Part shown: piece after piece, positions 27,963 to 37,505 of the stretch
Numbering within the stretch: the stretch's first letter is position 1
How the letters are laid out: every line of letters starts with the position of its first letter
DNA from: UMGS1994 sp944386155
Lineage (GTDB): Bacteria > Bacillota > Clostridia > TANB77 > CAG-508
Length of the DNA: 64,000 nucleotides
NCBI GenBank assembly: GCA_963931085.1
Contig: OZ006973.1
Location: 1,178,001-1,242,000 of the forward strand
Direction of reading: 5' to 3'
Program-made: the position numbers and the translations under genes
Notes under the pieces: generated by a model
Database searches by the model: none
Seen by the model: only the letters and a program-made list of their open reading frames with translations
Told to the model about the DNA's origin: nothing

Positions 27963-30362
27963 ATGATTACTTGGATAACTAGTTTCTTTTGGAAATATGT
28001 TGATAAATTTTTAAAAATAATAAAAACTGATAGAAATACTTTTTTTACATATGTACTGACGCTCATTTCTTTTTATTTATGTATAGATAGAATTGTTGAA
28101 GTATTATTTATGTGCTTTACAGGTATTTCAGTAGACTATTGGGGGCCTTTTACTTATACATTTGCATTAGCTTGTCCTGTATTTGCATTTCTATTTTCAG
28201 GAGGCTCTAAATTTGCATCTGATGATGGTAAAAAATTCTCATTGTTTTCAATGTATTGTATAGCACTTTATATAATTGGTATTTCAATGTTAGTTCAGTG
28301 GCTTAACAAATTATGTTGGATATTATTATTCTCTGTTCCAAATTACAACGGAATAGTAATGAATTTTATGGATTTGATAAGACCAGCATTTACAGCTCTT
28401 GCATGTTATGTTCCACTTATGACATTTTATCCATTCTTCAAAAAGATGTATACAAGCTTTGCTGATACAAAAGATATCAGAGATTCTATTGCAGATTATA
28501 ATGGTATAGATTTATCTGACACAAAAGAAGGATGGGGACCATATACATGCGAAATGTTCATATGTAAAGATGGTGAGACTGGTAAAACTATAAAAATACC
28601 TGAATGTAGAAGGTTTGAGTCAACACTTATTGTTGGTACTTCAGGTTCCGGAAAAACTACAATGGCATTTGAACCAATGATTGCAAGAGATATTGAAAGG
28701 AAATATTTCTTAAGAGAAAGTTCAAAAGAACTTGGATTTACAGCATTAAGGACGGGGCTTGCAACTGTTGCAAAACCATATACTAATGATTATATGAACA
28801 CAAATTTTTCATTAAATATGCTTACTGTTTCTCCTGGAAAAGAAAAACTTTTTAATGCATATTTGAAAAATCTTGTATACTTTTCTTCTGGAACAAAAAC
28901 TATATACAAAAATTTAGGTATAACATATGTTGCACCAGATTTTGAATCTGTTTCACACATTATGGAAGTATTAGATAATTATGGTATGAGATACAATTTA
29001 GTAGATCCAGCAGATGAAAATTCAGTTGGTCTTAACCCATTTGTATTCACTGATCCTGTAAAAACTGCTTTAGCAATTTCAGCTGTATTAAAAAGAATGT
29101 ATGAAACAAATAATGTAACACCAGAAGAAGCATTTATGCAAAATATAACTGCTCAAGCTATTGAGAACTTATCATTATTATTAAAAGAAATATATCCTGC
29201 ATTAAATGAAGGAGCTCTTCCAAACTTAGAAGATTTACTTAGAATGTTAAATAACTTTGATTTAGTTGAAGGTTTCTGTGAAGAATTAAAGAAAACTCCA
29301 GAACTAGCAGAAAAATATGCTATACTTTTAACATACTTTAAAAATAACTTTTATAAAGATTCTCGTGGTAGACAAGATACTGAAAAAGCTCTTCAAGCAG
29401 CAAGTTCACAACTTGAAAATTTATTAAGATTTCCTGGTGTAAGAAATATCTTATGTAATAGAACAAATAATATAAATTTTGATAAAGCTTTAGAAAATGG
29501 TGAAATTACTCTTATATGTACAAGACGTGGTGACTTAGGATCTGCTGTAAATAAAGCATTTGGTTTATTTACATTATTACTAATGCAACATTCAGTAATA
29601 TCAAGACCTGGTAATGAAAAAACTAGAATTCCACATTTCTTATATATAGATGAATTTCCTCCATTTGTATGTAAAGCAACTGAAGATTTCTTTACTCTAT
29701 TTAGAAAATATAGAGTTGGATTAATTATATCTGCTCAGAACTTATCACAATTTGGTACAGAAAATGGTGAAAATTATAGACAAACTATTTTAGCTAACTG
29801 TACTACAAAAATTGTTTTCGGTAATAATACACCTGAAGATAATAAATGGTGGGAAGAAGAATTTGGAGATAAAAGAGAGTGGCAATTTAGTAATACTTAT
29901 AATACAGATACAATGGAATATGATGCAAAATATGGTAGCATCAAATGGGCTTGGACAAAAAACTTCAAAGCTGGAAAAGTTCAGTCACAAAAGTTTAAAG
30001 CTATTATTTATAAAACAAGAGATATTAAAGGAAAAATGCTTGTTGGTAAAGGAAAATTAGATTTTCTAGAATCAAAATATAAAGAAAAACATCCAACAAA
30101 AGTTTATAACTTTATAAAATATACATCTAACGCTATTCAAGGAGACCAAATAGAAGAACAAAAAGATTCAGTTACATTTAGCGGAAAATTAAAATCTTTC
30201 TTAAATCCAAAATTTATCCCTGGTGAATTTGATGAAAATGATCCTATTCAATATAATACAACAGATATGAAATATTTCTTTGAAAATGATGATGCAATAA
30301 GCTTTAATTTATCAAATGATAATAGTCAAAATAGCGAAGATGAAAATAACAATAATGTTTAG
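27963..30362 (+). CDS. VirD4/TraG-like coupling ATPase
   Basis: Membrane ATPase of the type IV coupling protein family (799 residues). Several membrane helices lie in the first 165 residues; Walker A VGTSGSGKTTM is at about residue 225 and Walker B FLYIDEFPPF at about 559, followed by a sensor-like RKYRVGLIISAQNLSQFG. The C-terminus is Asp/Asn-rich. Such proteins hand DNA or protein to a type IV channel, but no VirB4, VirB6 or relaxase gene is in the window. A replication-relaxation protein lies just downstream on the other strand. It may be a relic of an integrated element or serve a chromosomal role. Confidence 0.85.
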   Translation: MITWITSFFWKYVDKFLKIIKTDRNTFFTYVLTLISFYLCIDRIVEVLFMCFTGISVDYWGPFTYTFALACPVFAFLFSGGSKFASDDGKKFSLFSMYCIALYIIGISMLVQWLNKLCWILLFSVPNYNGIVMNFMDLIRPAFTALACYVPLMTFYPFFKKMYTSFADTKDIRDSIADYNGIDLSDTKEGWGPYTCEMFICKDGETGKTIKIPECRRFESTLIVGTSGSGKTTMAFEPMIARDIERKYFLRESSKELGFTALRTGLATVAKPYTNDYMNTNFSLNMLTVSPGKEKLFNAYLKNLVYFSSGTKTIYKNLGITYVAPDFESVSHIMEVLDNYGMRYNLVDPADENSVGLNPFVFTDPVKTALAISAVLKRMYETNNVTPEEAFMQNITAQAIENLSLLLKEIYPALNEGALPNLEDLLRMLNNFDLVEGFCEELKKTPELAEKYAILLTYFKNNFYKDSRGRQDTEKALQAASSQLENLLRFPGVRNILCNRTNNINFDKALENGEITLICTRRGDLGSAVNKAFGLFTLLLMQHSVISRPGNEKTRIPHFLYIDEFPPFVCKATEDFFTLFRKYRVGLIISAQNLSQFGTENGENYRQTILANCTTKIVFGNNTPEDNKWWEEEFGDKREWQFSNTYNTDTMEYDAKYGSIKWAWTKNFKAGKVQSQKFKAIIYKTRDIKGKMLVGKGKLDFLESKYKEKHPTKVYNFIKYTSNAIQGDQIEEQKDSVTFSGKLKSFLNPKFIPGEFDENDPIQYNTTDMKYFFENDDAISFNLSNDNSQNSEDENNNNV

Positions 30363-30376
30363 TTAAAAATAATAAA

Positions 30377-30409
30377 AAGAAACTTTCATTTAAATTATGA
30401 AAGTTTCTT
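30377..30409. terminator. Bidirectional terminator
   Basis: A 13-bp stem (aagaaactttcat/atgaaagtttctt) lies between the TraG-like gene and the convergent small membrane gene, with T-rich flanks. Confidence 0.85.
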
Positions 30410-30446
30410 TTTTGTTTGTTATAAATAAAACTTTTATCTATATAAT

Positions 30447-30746
30447 TTAATCTACATTTACTACTACATTTTCTTCTTTACTCTCTACTTCATTATTGTT
30501 AGAGATATTTTCTTCTGTTTCAATTGTTTCATCTACTACGTTAGTTTCTTTTGTTTCTTCTTTCTCTTCTTCAACTAATTCATTATTTTTCGTAATAATG
30601 TTTTGAGTCATTTGATCAATTTTTTCATCATTTCTTTTATTAGTTATAATTATCATAATATCTGCAATTAATATCAAAATTAACACAACTGATATTACAA
30701 TAATACCTAAATTTATACTAATCTTTTTAGTATTCTTATCTTCCAT
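30447..30746 (-). CDS. Small membrane protein with acidic tail
   Basis: 99 residues: short basic start, one membrane helix (about 9-32), then a Glu/Asn/Val-rich acidic tail of about 60 residues. Unknown function. It follows the replication-relaxation gene by about 30 bases and is probably co-transcribed with it. Confidence 0.65.
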   Translation of the reverse strand: MEDKNTKKISINLGIIVISVVLILILIADIMIIITNKRNDEKIDQMTQNIITKNNELVEEEKEETKETNVVDETIETEENISNNNEVESKEENVVVNVD

Positions 30747-30775
30747 ATTATCTCCTCTACATATATAAAAATATT

Positions 30776-31711
30776 TTATCCAAGTATTTTAACATCTATA
30801 TTATTCATTTTGTATTTTCCTGTTTTATCATCTGTTCCGAACTCTACAAGTGATTTATTAAGTTTAGTACTATTTTGACTTAAATCTGTTGTAAAATATA
30901 TTTTAATATTCTTTAATTCTATATTATGTGTTACTATTTCTTTAAATATTTCTATCATATGTTTTTCATCTTCTGCAACTAATATTAGTTGAGGTGGTCT
31001 TTCATATCCAGAATCAAATTGAACGAAATTTCCATAGAAATCTTCATATAGTTTCATTCTATCTACGAATCTACTTTCCCAATCTTCTTCTCTTCTTACT
31101 ACATCGAATACAAAATCCATACTTGCATTATTTTTTGAAATCTTTACTCCACCATTAGCCTTAAAAGTTTTTCCAGCTTGTTTAGCAGTAATTGCTGGTT
31201 TTACGGTATAACTGTCAAAAGCTTCAACTTTTCTCATATAAGCTATAATTACTTGATTTCCAGCTAATCTCTTTTTAATCATAACTACTGGTTTTGTATT
31301 ATCTGTTGGTTGCCATTTGCATTCAATATTTCTCGAATTTAATAAATATTTTCCCATCTTTTCTAAACAATAAACTCTATATATACATTTTCCATCTTCT
31401 GTGGAGAAATAATATCTTGTTAATATCTTTGTTTTAATTAATTGCTCTAATTTATTATTTAATTTATCCTGAGACTTAATATCAACATTTCTGTGAACTA
31501 ATATTTGATATATCTGTCTTGAAGTCATAAATTCAAATTCATTAACAAGCTCTAATATCTTAAAATGAATTTCAGAAATATGTCCTAAGTTAATCCTATG
31601 GATAATTTGATTAATTGAAACATATCCGTCTTTTCCGTCAAAAGTTTTAATTTCTCCTTCCTTCATCGCAAATGGTGACACTTGCGTTTTGATTTTCTCA
31701 TCTTCTACCAT
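30776..31711 (-). CDS. Replication-relaxation family protein
   Basis: 311 residues with an N-terminal winged-helix part (EFEFMTSRQIYQILVHRN, then a LEQLIKTKILTRYYF helix and wing) and a C-terminal nuclease-like fold (SMDFVFDVVRREEDWESR). Family members occur on conjugative plasmids and integrative elements, usually near TraG-type ATPases, as here. Biochemical role is unproven. It follows the S1 protein gene by about 35 bases. Confidence 0.7.
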   Translation of the reverse strand: MVEDEKIKTQVSPFAMKEGEIKTFDGKDGYVSINQIIHRINLGHISEIHFKILELVNEFEFMTSRQIYQILVHRNVDIKSQDKLNNKLEQLIKTKILTRYYFSTEDGKCIYRVYCLEKMGKYLLNSRNIECKWQPTDNTKPVVMIKKRLAGNQVIIAYMRKVEAFDSYTVKPAITAKQAGKTFKANGGVKISKNNASMDFVFDVVRREEDWESRFVDRMKLYEDFYGNFVQFDSGYERPPQLILVAEDEKHMIEIFKEIVTHNIELKNIKIYFTTDLSQNSTKLNKSLVEFGTDDKTGKYKMNNIDVKILG

Positions 31712-31745
31712 TTTAATTCCCTCCTATTTAAATTATTATTTAGGT

Positions 31746-32258
31746 TTAAATAATTAACAATTTGATTTTCTTTTTGTCTTTAACAATTTTCTTGATAAAA
31801 ACATCTACAGTTTGACCATACTCATAACCATCTTTATATTCTGCAAGTCCTACTAAGTTAGGTCTTAACTCTATAAAGATACCATTTCCTTTCTTTTCTG
31901 TTTCTCTGACAATACCTTTTACTTTAGAACCTTCTTCATAGTTTTCCACATTTTCTTCCCAAGTTCCTAGTAATTCTTTATGTGTAAGTTCAATCCTGTT
32001 CAAATCTTTGTCTACTGATTTTATCATAACATTAATCTTTTGTCCAACTGAAAATCTTTCTGCAGGACTTTTTATTCTTGATACTGAAATATCTTCTATA
32101 TGAAGAAGTCCTATAACTCCTTTATCTACCTCAACAAAAGCTCCAAATGGTTTTATACTTTTAACAGTCCCTGTTAAAACTTCTCCTTGTTTTGCGCCAT
32201 GCTGAATCCAATCTATTCCTTCTTCAGAAATATATTTTTTTGGAAACTTATTATTCAT
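31746..32258 (-). CDS. Two-domain S1 RNA-binding protein
   Basis: 170 residues with two S1/OB domains. The first is complete: GEVLTGTVKSIKPFGAFVEV, GLLHIEDISVSRI and VGQKINVMIKSVDKD. The second, from about residue 105, is more divergent. It resembles a short ribosomal protein S1-like factor of clostridia. It lies downstream of rluB, so it probably belongs to an RNA-modification unit with rluD and rluB. Confidence 0.78.
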   Translation of the reverse strand: MNNKFPKKYISEEGIDWIQHGAKQGEVLTGTVKSIKPFGAFVEVDKGVIGLLHIEDISVSRIKSPAERFSVGQKINVMIKSVDKDLNRIELTHKELLGTWEENVENYEEGSKVKGIVRETEKKGNGIFIELRPNLVGLAEYKDGYEYGQTVDVFIKKIVKDKKKIKLLII

Positions 32259-32318
32259 TTTTTTCTCTCCTTATCTTTTGTAAATCTTTTGTATTTTCAT
32301 ACCTAATTTATTTTATCA

Positions 32319-33037
32319 CTATTTAATTAAAGATTCTACCTCTTTTTCAGTTAAATATCTCCAATTTCCTATTTTTAAATTTTTCAAATCTATATTACCT
32401 ATTTTAGATCTATGAAGTGCTAAAACGTGTTTTCCTATTTTTTCACACATTTTTCTAACTTGCCTATTTCTTCCCTCATGTATTATAATTTCAAGTCTTG
32501 TTTTATTATTTTCTATATCTTCTTTTATTCTTTTTACTTTAGCAGGACTAGTTATAAACTCATCTTCGATTTTTACACCATTTCGCAATATCTCTATTTC
32601 TTCATCTGTAACTTTTCCTTTAACTGTTACAGTATATGTTTTTGTAACTTCATGTTTTGGATGAGTTAATTTATATACAAAATCGCCATCATTAGTAAGT
32701 ATCAAAGCACCAGATGTATACATATCAAGTCTTCCAACTGGAACTAATCTTTTATCTAATTTTACTAAGTCTAATACTTTATCTCTTCCAAATTGTTCTT
32801 TTGCAGTAGTAACATATCCGTATAGGTTTATTTAATAATATATATACCTTCTCTTCTTGTTTTTTTACTACATTCCCATTATACGTAATAATATCTCTAT
32901 CTGGATTTACTTTGATTCCTAGAGTTTTTATAACTTTTCCATTTACTGAAACTTTTCCATCTAATATTAACTTTTCAGCATTTCTTCTAGATGTAATCCC
33001 GAGCCTCTGCTAAAAATTTTTGTAATCTTTCTTCCAC
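32319..33037 (-). CDS. rluB: RsuA/RluB-family rRNA pseudouridine synthase, two +1 shifts at CGG
   Basis: Modifies 23S rRNA. GTG start at 33037 overlaps the rluD stop (TAGTG). The zero frame reads 12 codons (VEERLQKFLAEA), meets CGG at 33001-32999, and would stop three codons later. Skipping C gives GITSRRNAEKLI, completing the S4 domain. Sixty codons on, KVYILLNKPI meets a second CGG (32820-32818); skipping C gives GYVTTAKEQFGRD. The catalytic block VGRLDMYTSGALILTNDGD follows, with Asp in GRLD. Length 719 = 3x239+2, exactly two shifts, 238 residues. Both junctions restore motifs invariant in the family. Confidence 0.9.
32818..32820 (-). other. +1 frameshift site, in-frame CGG (second in rluB)
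   Basis: Context AAA CCT ATA CGG ATA TGT. Skipping C gives GGA TAT GTT ACT ACT, so the motif reads LNKPIGYVTT. Confidence 0.92.
32999..33001 (-). other. +1 frameshift site, in-frame CGG (rluB codon 13)
   Basis: Context GCA GAG GCT CGG GAT TAC ATC TAG. Skipping C gives GGG ATT ACA TCT AGA AGA, reading AGITSRR of the S4 domain. The only site with G rather than A after CGG. Confidence 0.92.
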
Positions 33038-33964
33038 TATACTAATTCCTCTTCTTTATCTAATTTTTCTAAAACATCTTTAAAATATTCAGGAAGTTTA
33101 GCTTCAAAACTTATTCTTTTTTTTGTAACAGGATGATTAAATTCAATTTTTTTTGCATGAAGCATTTGTCCTTCTACATTAAAAGGATTTTTTCCATTTG
33201 AATAAACTGCATCCCCTACTACTGGATGGCCAATTTCAGCTATGTGCACTCTTATCTGATGAGTCCTTCCTGTTTCAATTATAAGTTCAATATATGTATA
33301 ATTTTTATATCTTTTAAGTACTGTAAAATGAGTTATTGCATTTTTTCCTTTTCTTGTAACAGCCATCTTTTTTCTATCTTTATCACTTCTACCTATAGGC
33401 ATGTCTATTGTTGCATTATTTTCTTTTATTACTCCTCTTACTAAAGCAACATACGTTTTCTTTACAGTATGATTTTTTATTTGATTACTCAAATCTAAAT
33501 GTGACTTATCATTTTTTGCAACTATAATAACTCCTGATGTATCTTTATCTAATCTATGAACTATACCAGGTCTTATAACTCCTCCTATCCCTGATAAAGA
33601 ATCTTTACAATAATTTAGCACAGCATTTGCTAAAGTCCCATTTGGATTTCCATTTCCGTGGATGAACTACCATTCCTTTTTCTTTATTTACAATTAAAAT
33701 ATCTTTATCTTCATAAATAATATCTAATGGTATATTCTCAGCTTCCGTAATAGATTCTTTTGCTTCTTCTTTTCTTATTGTAATTTTATCATTTAGCTTT
33801 ACTTTATAAGAAGCTTTTTCTTTTTTTCCATTTACTAAGACATTATTCTCATCTATCATTCTTTGCACTGAATTTCTCGTTAAATCTTCATCTAATGCTA
33901 CAGTAACTTTATCTAATCTTTGGTTATTTAATTCTTCTGTTATAGTGTATATTTTTTCTTCCAA
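33037..33964 (-). CDS. rluD: RluD-family 23S rRNA pseudouridine synthase, +1 shift at CGG
   Basis: Large-subunit pseudouridine synthase. I choose TTG 33964 because AAAGGA lies nine bases upstream; ATG 33973 touches that site. N-terminal S4 domain (QRLDKVTVALDEDLTRNSVQ), then YEDKDILIVNKEKGMVVHP up to codon 102. CGG (33658-33656) follows; the zero frame runs 22 codons of noise to a stop. Skipping C gives GNGNPNGTLANAVLNY, then the catalytic RPGIVHRLDKDTSG. Joined, HPGNGNPNGTL is the family motif. Length 928 = 3x309+1 (308 residues). Starts right after the large membrane protein and is followed by rluB. Confidence 0.9.
33656..33658 (-). other. +1 frameshift site, in-frame CGG (rluD codon 103)
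   Basis: Context GTT CAT CCA CGG AAA TGG. Skipping C gives GGA AAT GGA AAT CCA, reading HPGNGNPNGTL. Confidence 0.92.
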
Positions 33965-33965
33965 A

Positions 33966-35666
33966 TTAAACATTCCTTTCATAAACTGTAAAATTATTGT
34001 CTCTGTATAAAACCTTATAATTATCATCGTTTCTTAAAAGCATTGATAATTTTGAATTAGTATAAGATATTACATGTGTTATATCATATTTATCAAATAC
34101 AGTTTCATATTGTACTGAAATTGTACATACTTTTTGAACATCCATAAATATATCAGTTCCATCTTTAGGATCTTTTGTTTTTGTATTATATTCTGGTGTA
34201 TATAAATCACACCTAGAATCTATCATAACAGGAATTCCTCTATATAACAGATAACTTCCATAATTATATTCATTAAATAATCTTATATTTTCTAAATCTA
34301 AATTGTTTAAAATCCAATTTGAAGCTGCAACAGGATAAGAATTTGTAATATATTCATTACCTGCTTTTTCTTTATAAAATTTAGATCCTATTAAAAATAC
34401 AACACATATAATAAATGCTGCCCCTACAATGCTTGAAAAAGTATATAATAACTTTTTCTTAGATGTAGGAATATGATTATCAAGTAAATTAGAAAATAAC
34501 TCTACAACTATTGGTATTCCTATCAAAGCAAGCATTGAAAACTGTCTTCTTGTTATAAATGTTAATGCTATTAAACCGATTAAAAAGAATATGTTTTTAG
34601 CTCTTATTTTAGTATCTGTAAAAATTAATAAAAATAGTGTAACTACTAAAAATATTATACATTCTTCATTATCTACTAATGTAAGTGGCAAATGCTCATT
34701 TATAACACTTGTTGTATTTCCAATCATTGTTTTATATAAATATGTATATGGAGTAGATAGGCCAAGTGGTGTTAATAATCCTGTAAAAATACATATAATA
34801 AAAATTAAAAATAACCACTTATAATTTTTATTTTTTTCAATTTTAACCTTATAAGGATTTTCAAAATAATATTCTCTTTTTGATTTATTATCTTTTAACT
34901 TTTCATCTAATGTGTTTATTTTTTCTTCTATCTTTTCGCTCTTTTTTATTTTGTTTATTATTCTCCAAAATACTTTTTTAAATTTTAATATGAAATCAAA
35001 ATTTAATATCTGTAAAGATAATATATATTCTGCAATATAAGGAAGATAAAGTACAAAGTAAAAAGGCCATACTGCTACATGCAGATTAGCAATAGCAATA
35101 GGAATTATAATTAAAGGCAAAGCATATCTTTTTTTAGAAGTTTCTAAAAACTTCTCAATAAAATATACTGTTAGTACAAAAAGTATAAATGTTACAAGTT
35201 GAGCTCTTGCAGTAATATATGGTTTTAAACAATACATAGCAAGCATAGCACCTAAAAAAGATACTACACTGTTTTTTGAAAGTTTGTTACTTAGCATATA
35301 TATAGAAAGTCCTAAGATAGCAGCAAATATGATTGTTGATGCATAAATTCCATCCCATTCAAAAAAGCTGTATATTTTATACATAAAAAAATCATAAAGC
35401 CAATGAGGAAATGTATATGGAAGATCTATCCATGAAAAAGGATCTTCTGTCAGATTAGAAATTCCATTTTGAGAGATATATTCTCCTATCTTAACTGTAT
35501 AAAATGTATCATTTTGAAGTGTTTTTGGAGATATTGCAATAGCAAATAAAATAATACAAATAATAGCAACAATATGAAATTTAATCTTACTTACTTTTTC
35601 TTTTGATGATTTTTCCATATTCTCTAAAATTTCTATACTTTCTACATTCTTTATATTTTCTTCCAT
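33966..35666 (-). CDS. Large multi-pass membrane protein, GT-C-like
   Basis: 566 residues with an N-terminal helix at about 28-46, a following extracytoplasmic loop containing NDTFYTVKIGEY and EDPFSW, about ten further membrane helices, and a soluble C-terminal part (from about 470) with ASNWILNNLD and MIDSRCDLYTPEY. Layout and the early acidic loop recall GT-C glycosyltransferases of the envelope, but I do not recognise a specific family. Its stop overlaps the region where rluD begins, so it is the upstream gene of that operon. Confidence 0.65.
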   Translation of the reverse strand: MEENIKNVESIEILENMEKSSKEKVSKIKFHIVAIICIILFAIAISPKTLQNDTFYTVKIGEYISQNGISNLTEDPFSWIDLPYTFPHWLYDFFMYKIYSFFEWDGIYASTIIFAAILGLSIYMLSNKLSKNSVVSFLGAMLAMYCLKPYITARAQLVTFILFVLTVYFIEKFLETSKKRYALPLIIIPIAIANLHVAVWPFYFVLYLPYIAEYILSLQILNFDFILKFKKVFWRIINKIKKSEKIEEKINTLDEKLKDNKSKREYYFENPYKVKIEKNKNYKWLFLIFIICIFTGLLTPLGLSTPYTYLYKTMIGNTTSVINEHLPLTLVDNEECIIFLVVTLFLLIFTDTKIRAKNIFFLIGLIALTFITRRQFSMLALIGIPIVVELFSNLLDNHIPTSKKKLLYTFSSIVGAAFIICVVFLIGSKFYKEKAGNEYITNSYPVAASNWILNNLDLENIRLFNEYNYGSYLLYRGIPVMIDSRCDLYTPEYNTKTKDPKDGTDIFMDVQKVCTISVQYETVFDKYDITHVISYTNSKLSMLLRNDDNYKVLYRDNNFTVYERNV

Positions 35667-35765
35667 AACTTGTTTTCTCCTAAATCAAAATAATCAAATA
35701 TTCTAAACATAAGTATTATATCAAATATGGACAAATCATGCAATTACTTAAACACACCAAAACTA

Positions 35766-35792
35766 TAAAAAGACTATAATTATAGTCTTTTT
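35766..35792. terminator. Palindromic terminator after the Bat operon
   Basis: AAAAAGACTATAATTATAGTCTTTTT is split around its centre into two arms (aaaaagactata and tatagtcttttt), lying 3 bases past the TPR gene stop. Confidence 0.85.
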
Positions 35793-35794
35793 AC

Positions 35795-36475
35795 TTACCA
35801 TGTTTTACCGTTATAATACTCATATTCATTCAAAAGGCTATTTGTTAACTCTAACCCTTCAATTCTATTTTCATATGCTCCATCTTTATCTTCTTTTATC
35901 TTTTCCCTTCCTTTTGAATCGTCTTCATCTTTTTTATTATTTTCATCTTTATCGCTATCGCCTTTTTTAGTTTCTTCTTGTTTTCTTCTTAAGCTATCTT
36001 CAAAATCATCAATATCATTTTTTAAATCTTGAGCATCATCATCATGTCCATCATTATCATTTGTTGCACAATCATTTTCTAAAAGTATATCTCGTGCATC
36101 ATCTAATATATCAAGAGTCTCTTCAATTTTACTATCTGATAAGTCATAATCATCTTCTATCTCTTGAAGTTTAGCAAGTGCTAAATTTACTCTTATATCA
36201 CATTCTTTTTCTTCAGATGGTTTTAGTTCAAGAGCTTTTTCATATTCTTCTATTGCCTTATTATATTCTCCATTTTTATAATATAAATTTCCTAAATTGT
36301 AATGATAAATATACGATTCATTTATATTTAAAAAAGATAAAACTAAAATATCTTTTTCATCATATTTTCCATCTTCATATAAAGATATAAATCTTTCGTT
36401 TACTATATATCTAAATAAAAAGAACAATAATAATACAATTAAAATTACATATATGTATATAATAGTTTTTTTCAT
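35795..36475 (-). CDS. TPR protein, BatC-like
   Basis: 226 residues. One membrane helix at about 5-24, then a TPR unit (YIYHYNLGNLYYKNGEYNKA, EEYEKALELKP), and a highly acidic Asp/Glu/Lys C-terminal region. It is the last gene of the MoxR-DUF58-Bat operon; the TPR would act as a scaffold for the two von Willebrand A proteins. It matches the BatC position and layout. Confidence 0.75.
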   Translation of the reverse strand: MKKTIIYIYVILIVLLLFFLFRYIVNERFISLYEDGKYDEKDILVLSFLNINESYIYHYNLGNLYYKNGEYNKAIEEYEKALELKPSEEKECDIRVNLALAKLQEIEDDYDLSDSKIEETLDILDDARDILLENDCATNDNDGHDDDAQDLKNDIDDFEDSLRRKQEETKKGDSDKDENNKKDEDDSKGREKIKEDKDGAYENRIEGLELTNSLLNEYEYYNGKTW

Positions 36476-36563
36476 TATTTATAATTAATCCTTTCAGCTT
36501 ATAAGTATTCATATAAAGTAAATATATTTTTATTTATCGTTTTATTTTTCATTTTCTATTTTT

Positions 36564-37505
36564 TTATAAATTCTTTTTATACCATAAAAATTCAAAAATA
36601 AGTAATATTATTAGTGGAATCGAAAAAACATAATAAATATCAATATTGTTACTGTCTGCTTTATCAACAGAAGATGACGCTTCTTTTTTTATATTATATA
36701 AAATATCATCAATATCTGATTTATCTTCCATATGGACATATTCAATTCCTATATCACTTGCTATTTTATTTAAATTATCTTCATCAATTTTTGAAATAGC
36801 ATCTCCTATAAATTCTCCTGTATTATCTTGAACGTAATAACTACTATTTGTAGTAGAATCATATTTCATTTTTCCACCTTTTTCAGTTCCATACCCTAAA
36901 ACAGCTCCACCATCTACCAAATCATTAAGCCCTGAAAAGGATTCTAACTTACTATTTTCTGCTGTAATTTCCCCATCCGAAATGAAAAATAATATTCTTT
37001 TTCTTGTTTCATCTTTTTCTTTAGATTTTTTTAATTGTTCCTCTATCATGTCATAAGAAACATTTAAAGTCGTTCCTCTCCCATTTAAGTTATCCATAGT
37101 CTTTAATGTTTTAACCGCACTTTCTACCATTGAAACATCTTTGGTATACGGAAATACTAATTGTGCTGTATTATTAAAGGTTATTAATGAAAAATTAGCT
37201 CCTGATAACTCTTCTAATATATAATCACAATCTTCTTTTACACCATCTAATCTTCTTTCATACCCATCATAATCTTCTGCTACCATACTAAGAGTATTAT
37301 CTATAACAAATAATACATCTATATTTGTAGTAACAATTTGTGATGTTCCTGATTTTAACTGAATTCTTAAATTTATAATAAATAATAAAATTATTATTAG
37401 AACTTGTCTTAGTGCTCTTTTTTTATTATTTCTAGTAATTAAAAATAATAAAACTATACATATAAGAGCCATAGCCCATATTGGTAATATTGGATTCACT
37501 ATCAT
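36564..37505 (-). CDS. von Willebrand factor A membrane protein, BatB-like
   Basis: 313 residues with helices near both ends (about 5-50 and 290-308) around one VWA domain. The metal-binding motif is FVIDNTLSMVAEDYDG, DxTxS instead of the usual DxSxS, with the later ISDGEIT strand. It overlaps the upstream VWA gene by 4 bases. Bat proteins are thought to form an envelope stress or assembly complex with MoxR; exact role unknown. Confidence 0.82.
   Translation of the reverse strand: MIVNPILPIWAMALICIVLLFLITRNNKKRALRQVLIIILLFIINLRIQLKSGTSQIVTTNIDVLFVIDNTLSMVAEDYDGYERRLDGVKEDCDYILEELSGANFSLITFNNTAQLVFPYTKDVSMVESAVKTLKTMDNLNGRGTTLNVSYDMIEEQLKKSKEKDETRKRILFFISDGEITAENSKLESFSGLNDLVDGGAVLGYGTEKGGKMKYDSTTNSSYYVQDNTGEFIGDAISKIDEDNLNKIASDIGIEYVHMEDKSDIDDILYNIKKEASSSVDKADSNNIDIYYVFSIPLIILLIFEFLWYKKNL

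Noticed and set aside
27963..31711. A complete type IV secretion system
   Set aside because: Only the coupling ATPase and a replication-relaxation protein are present; no VirB4, relaxase or pilus genes in the window.
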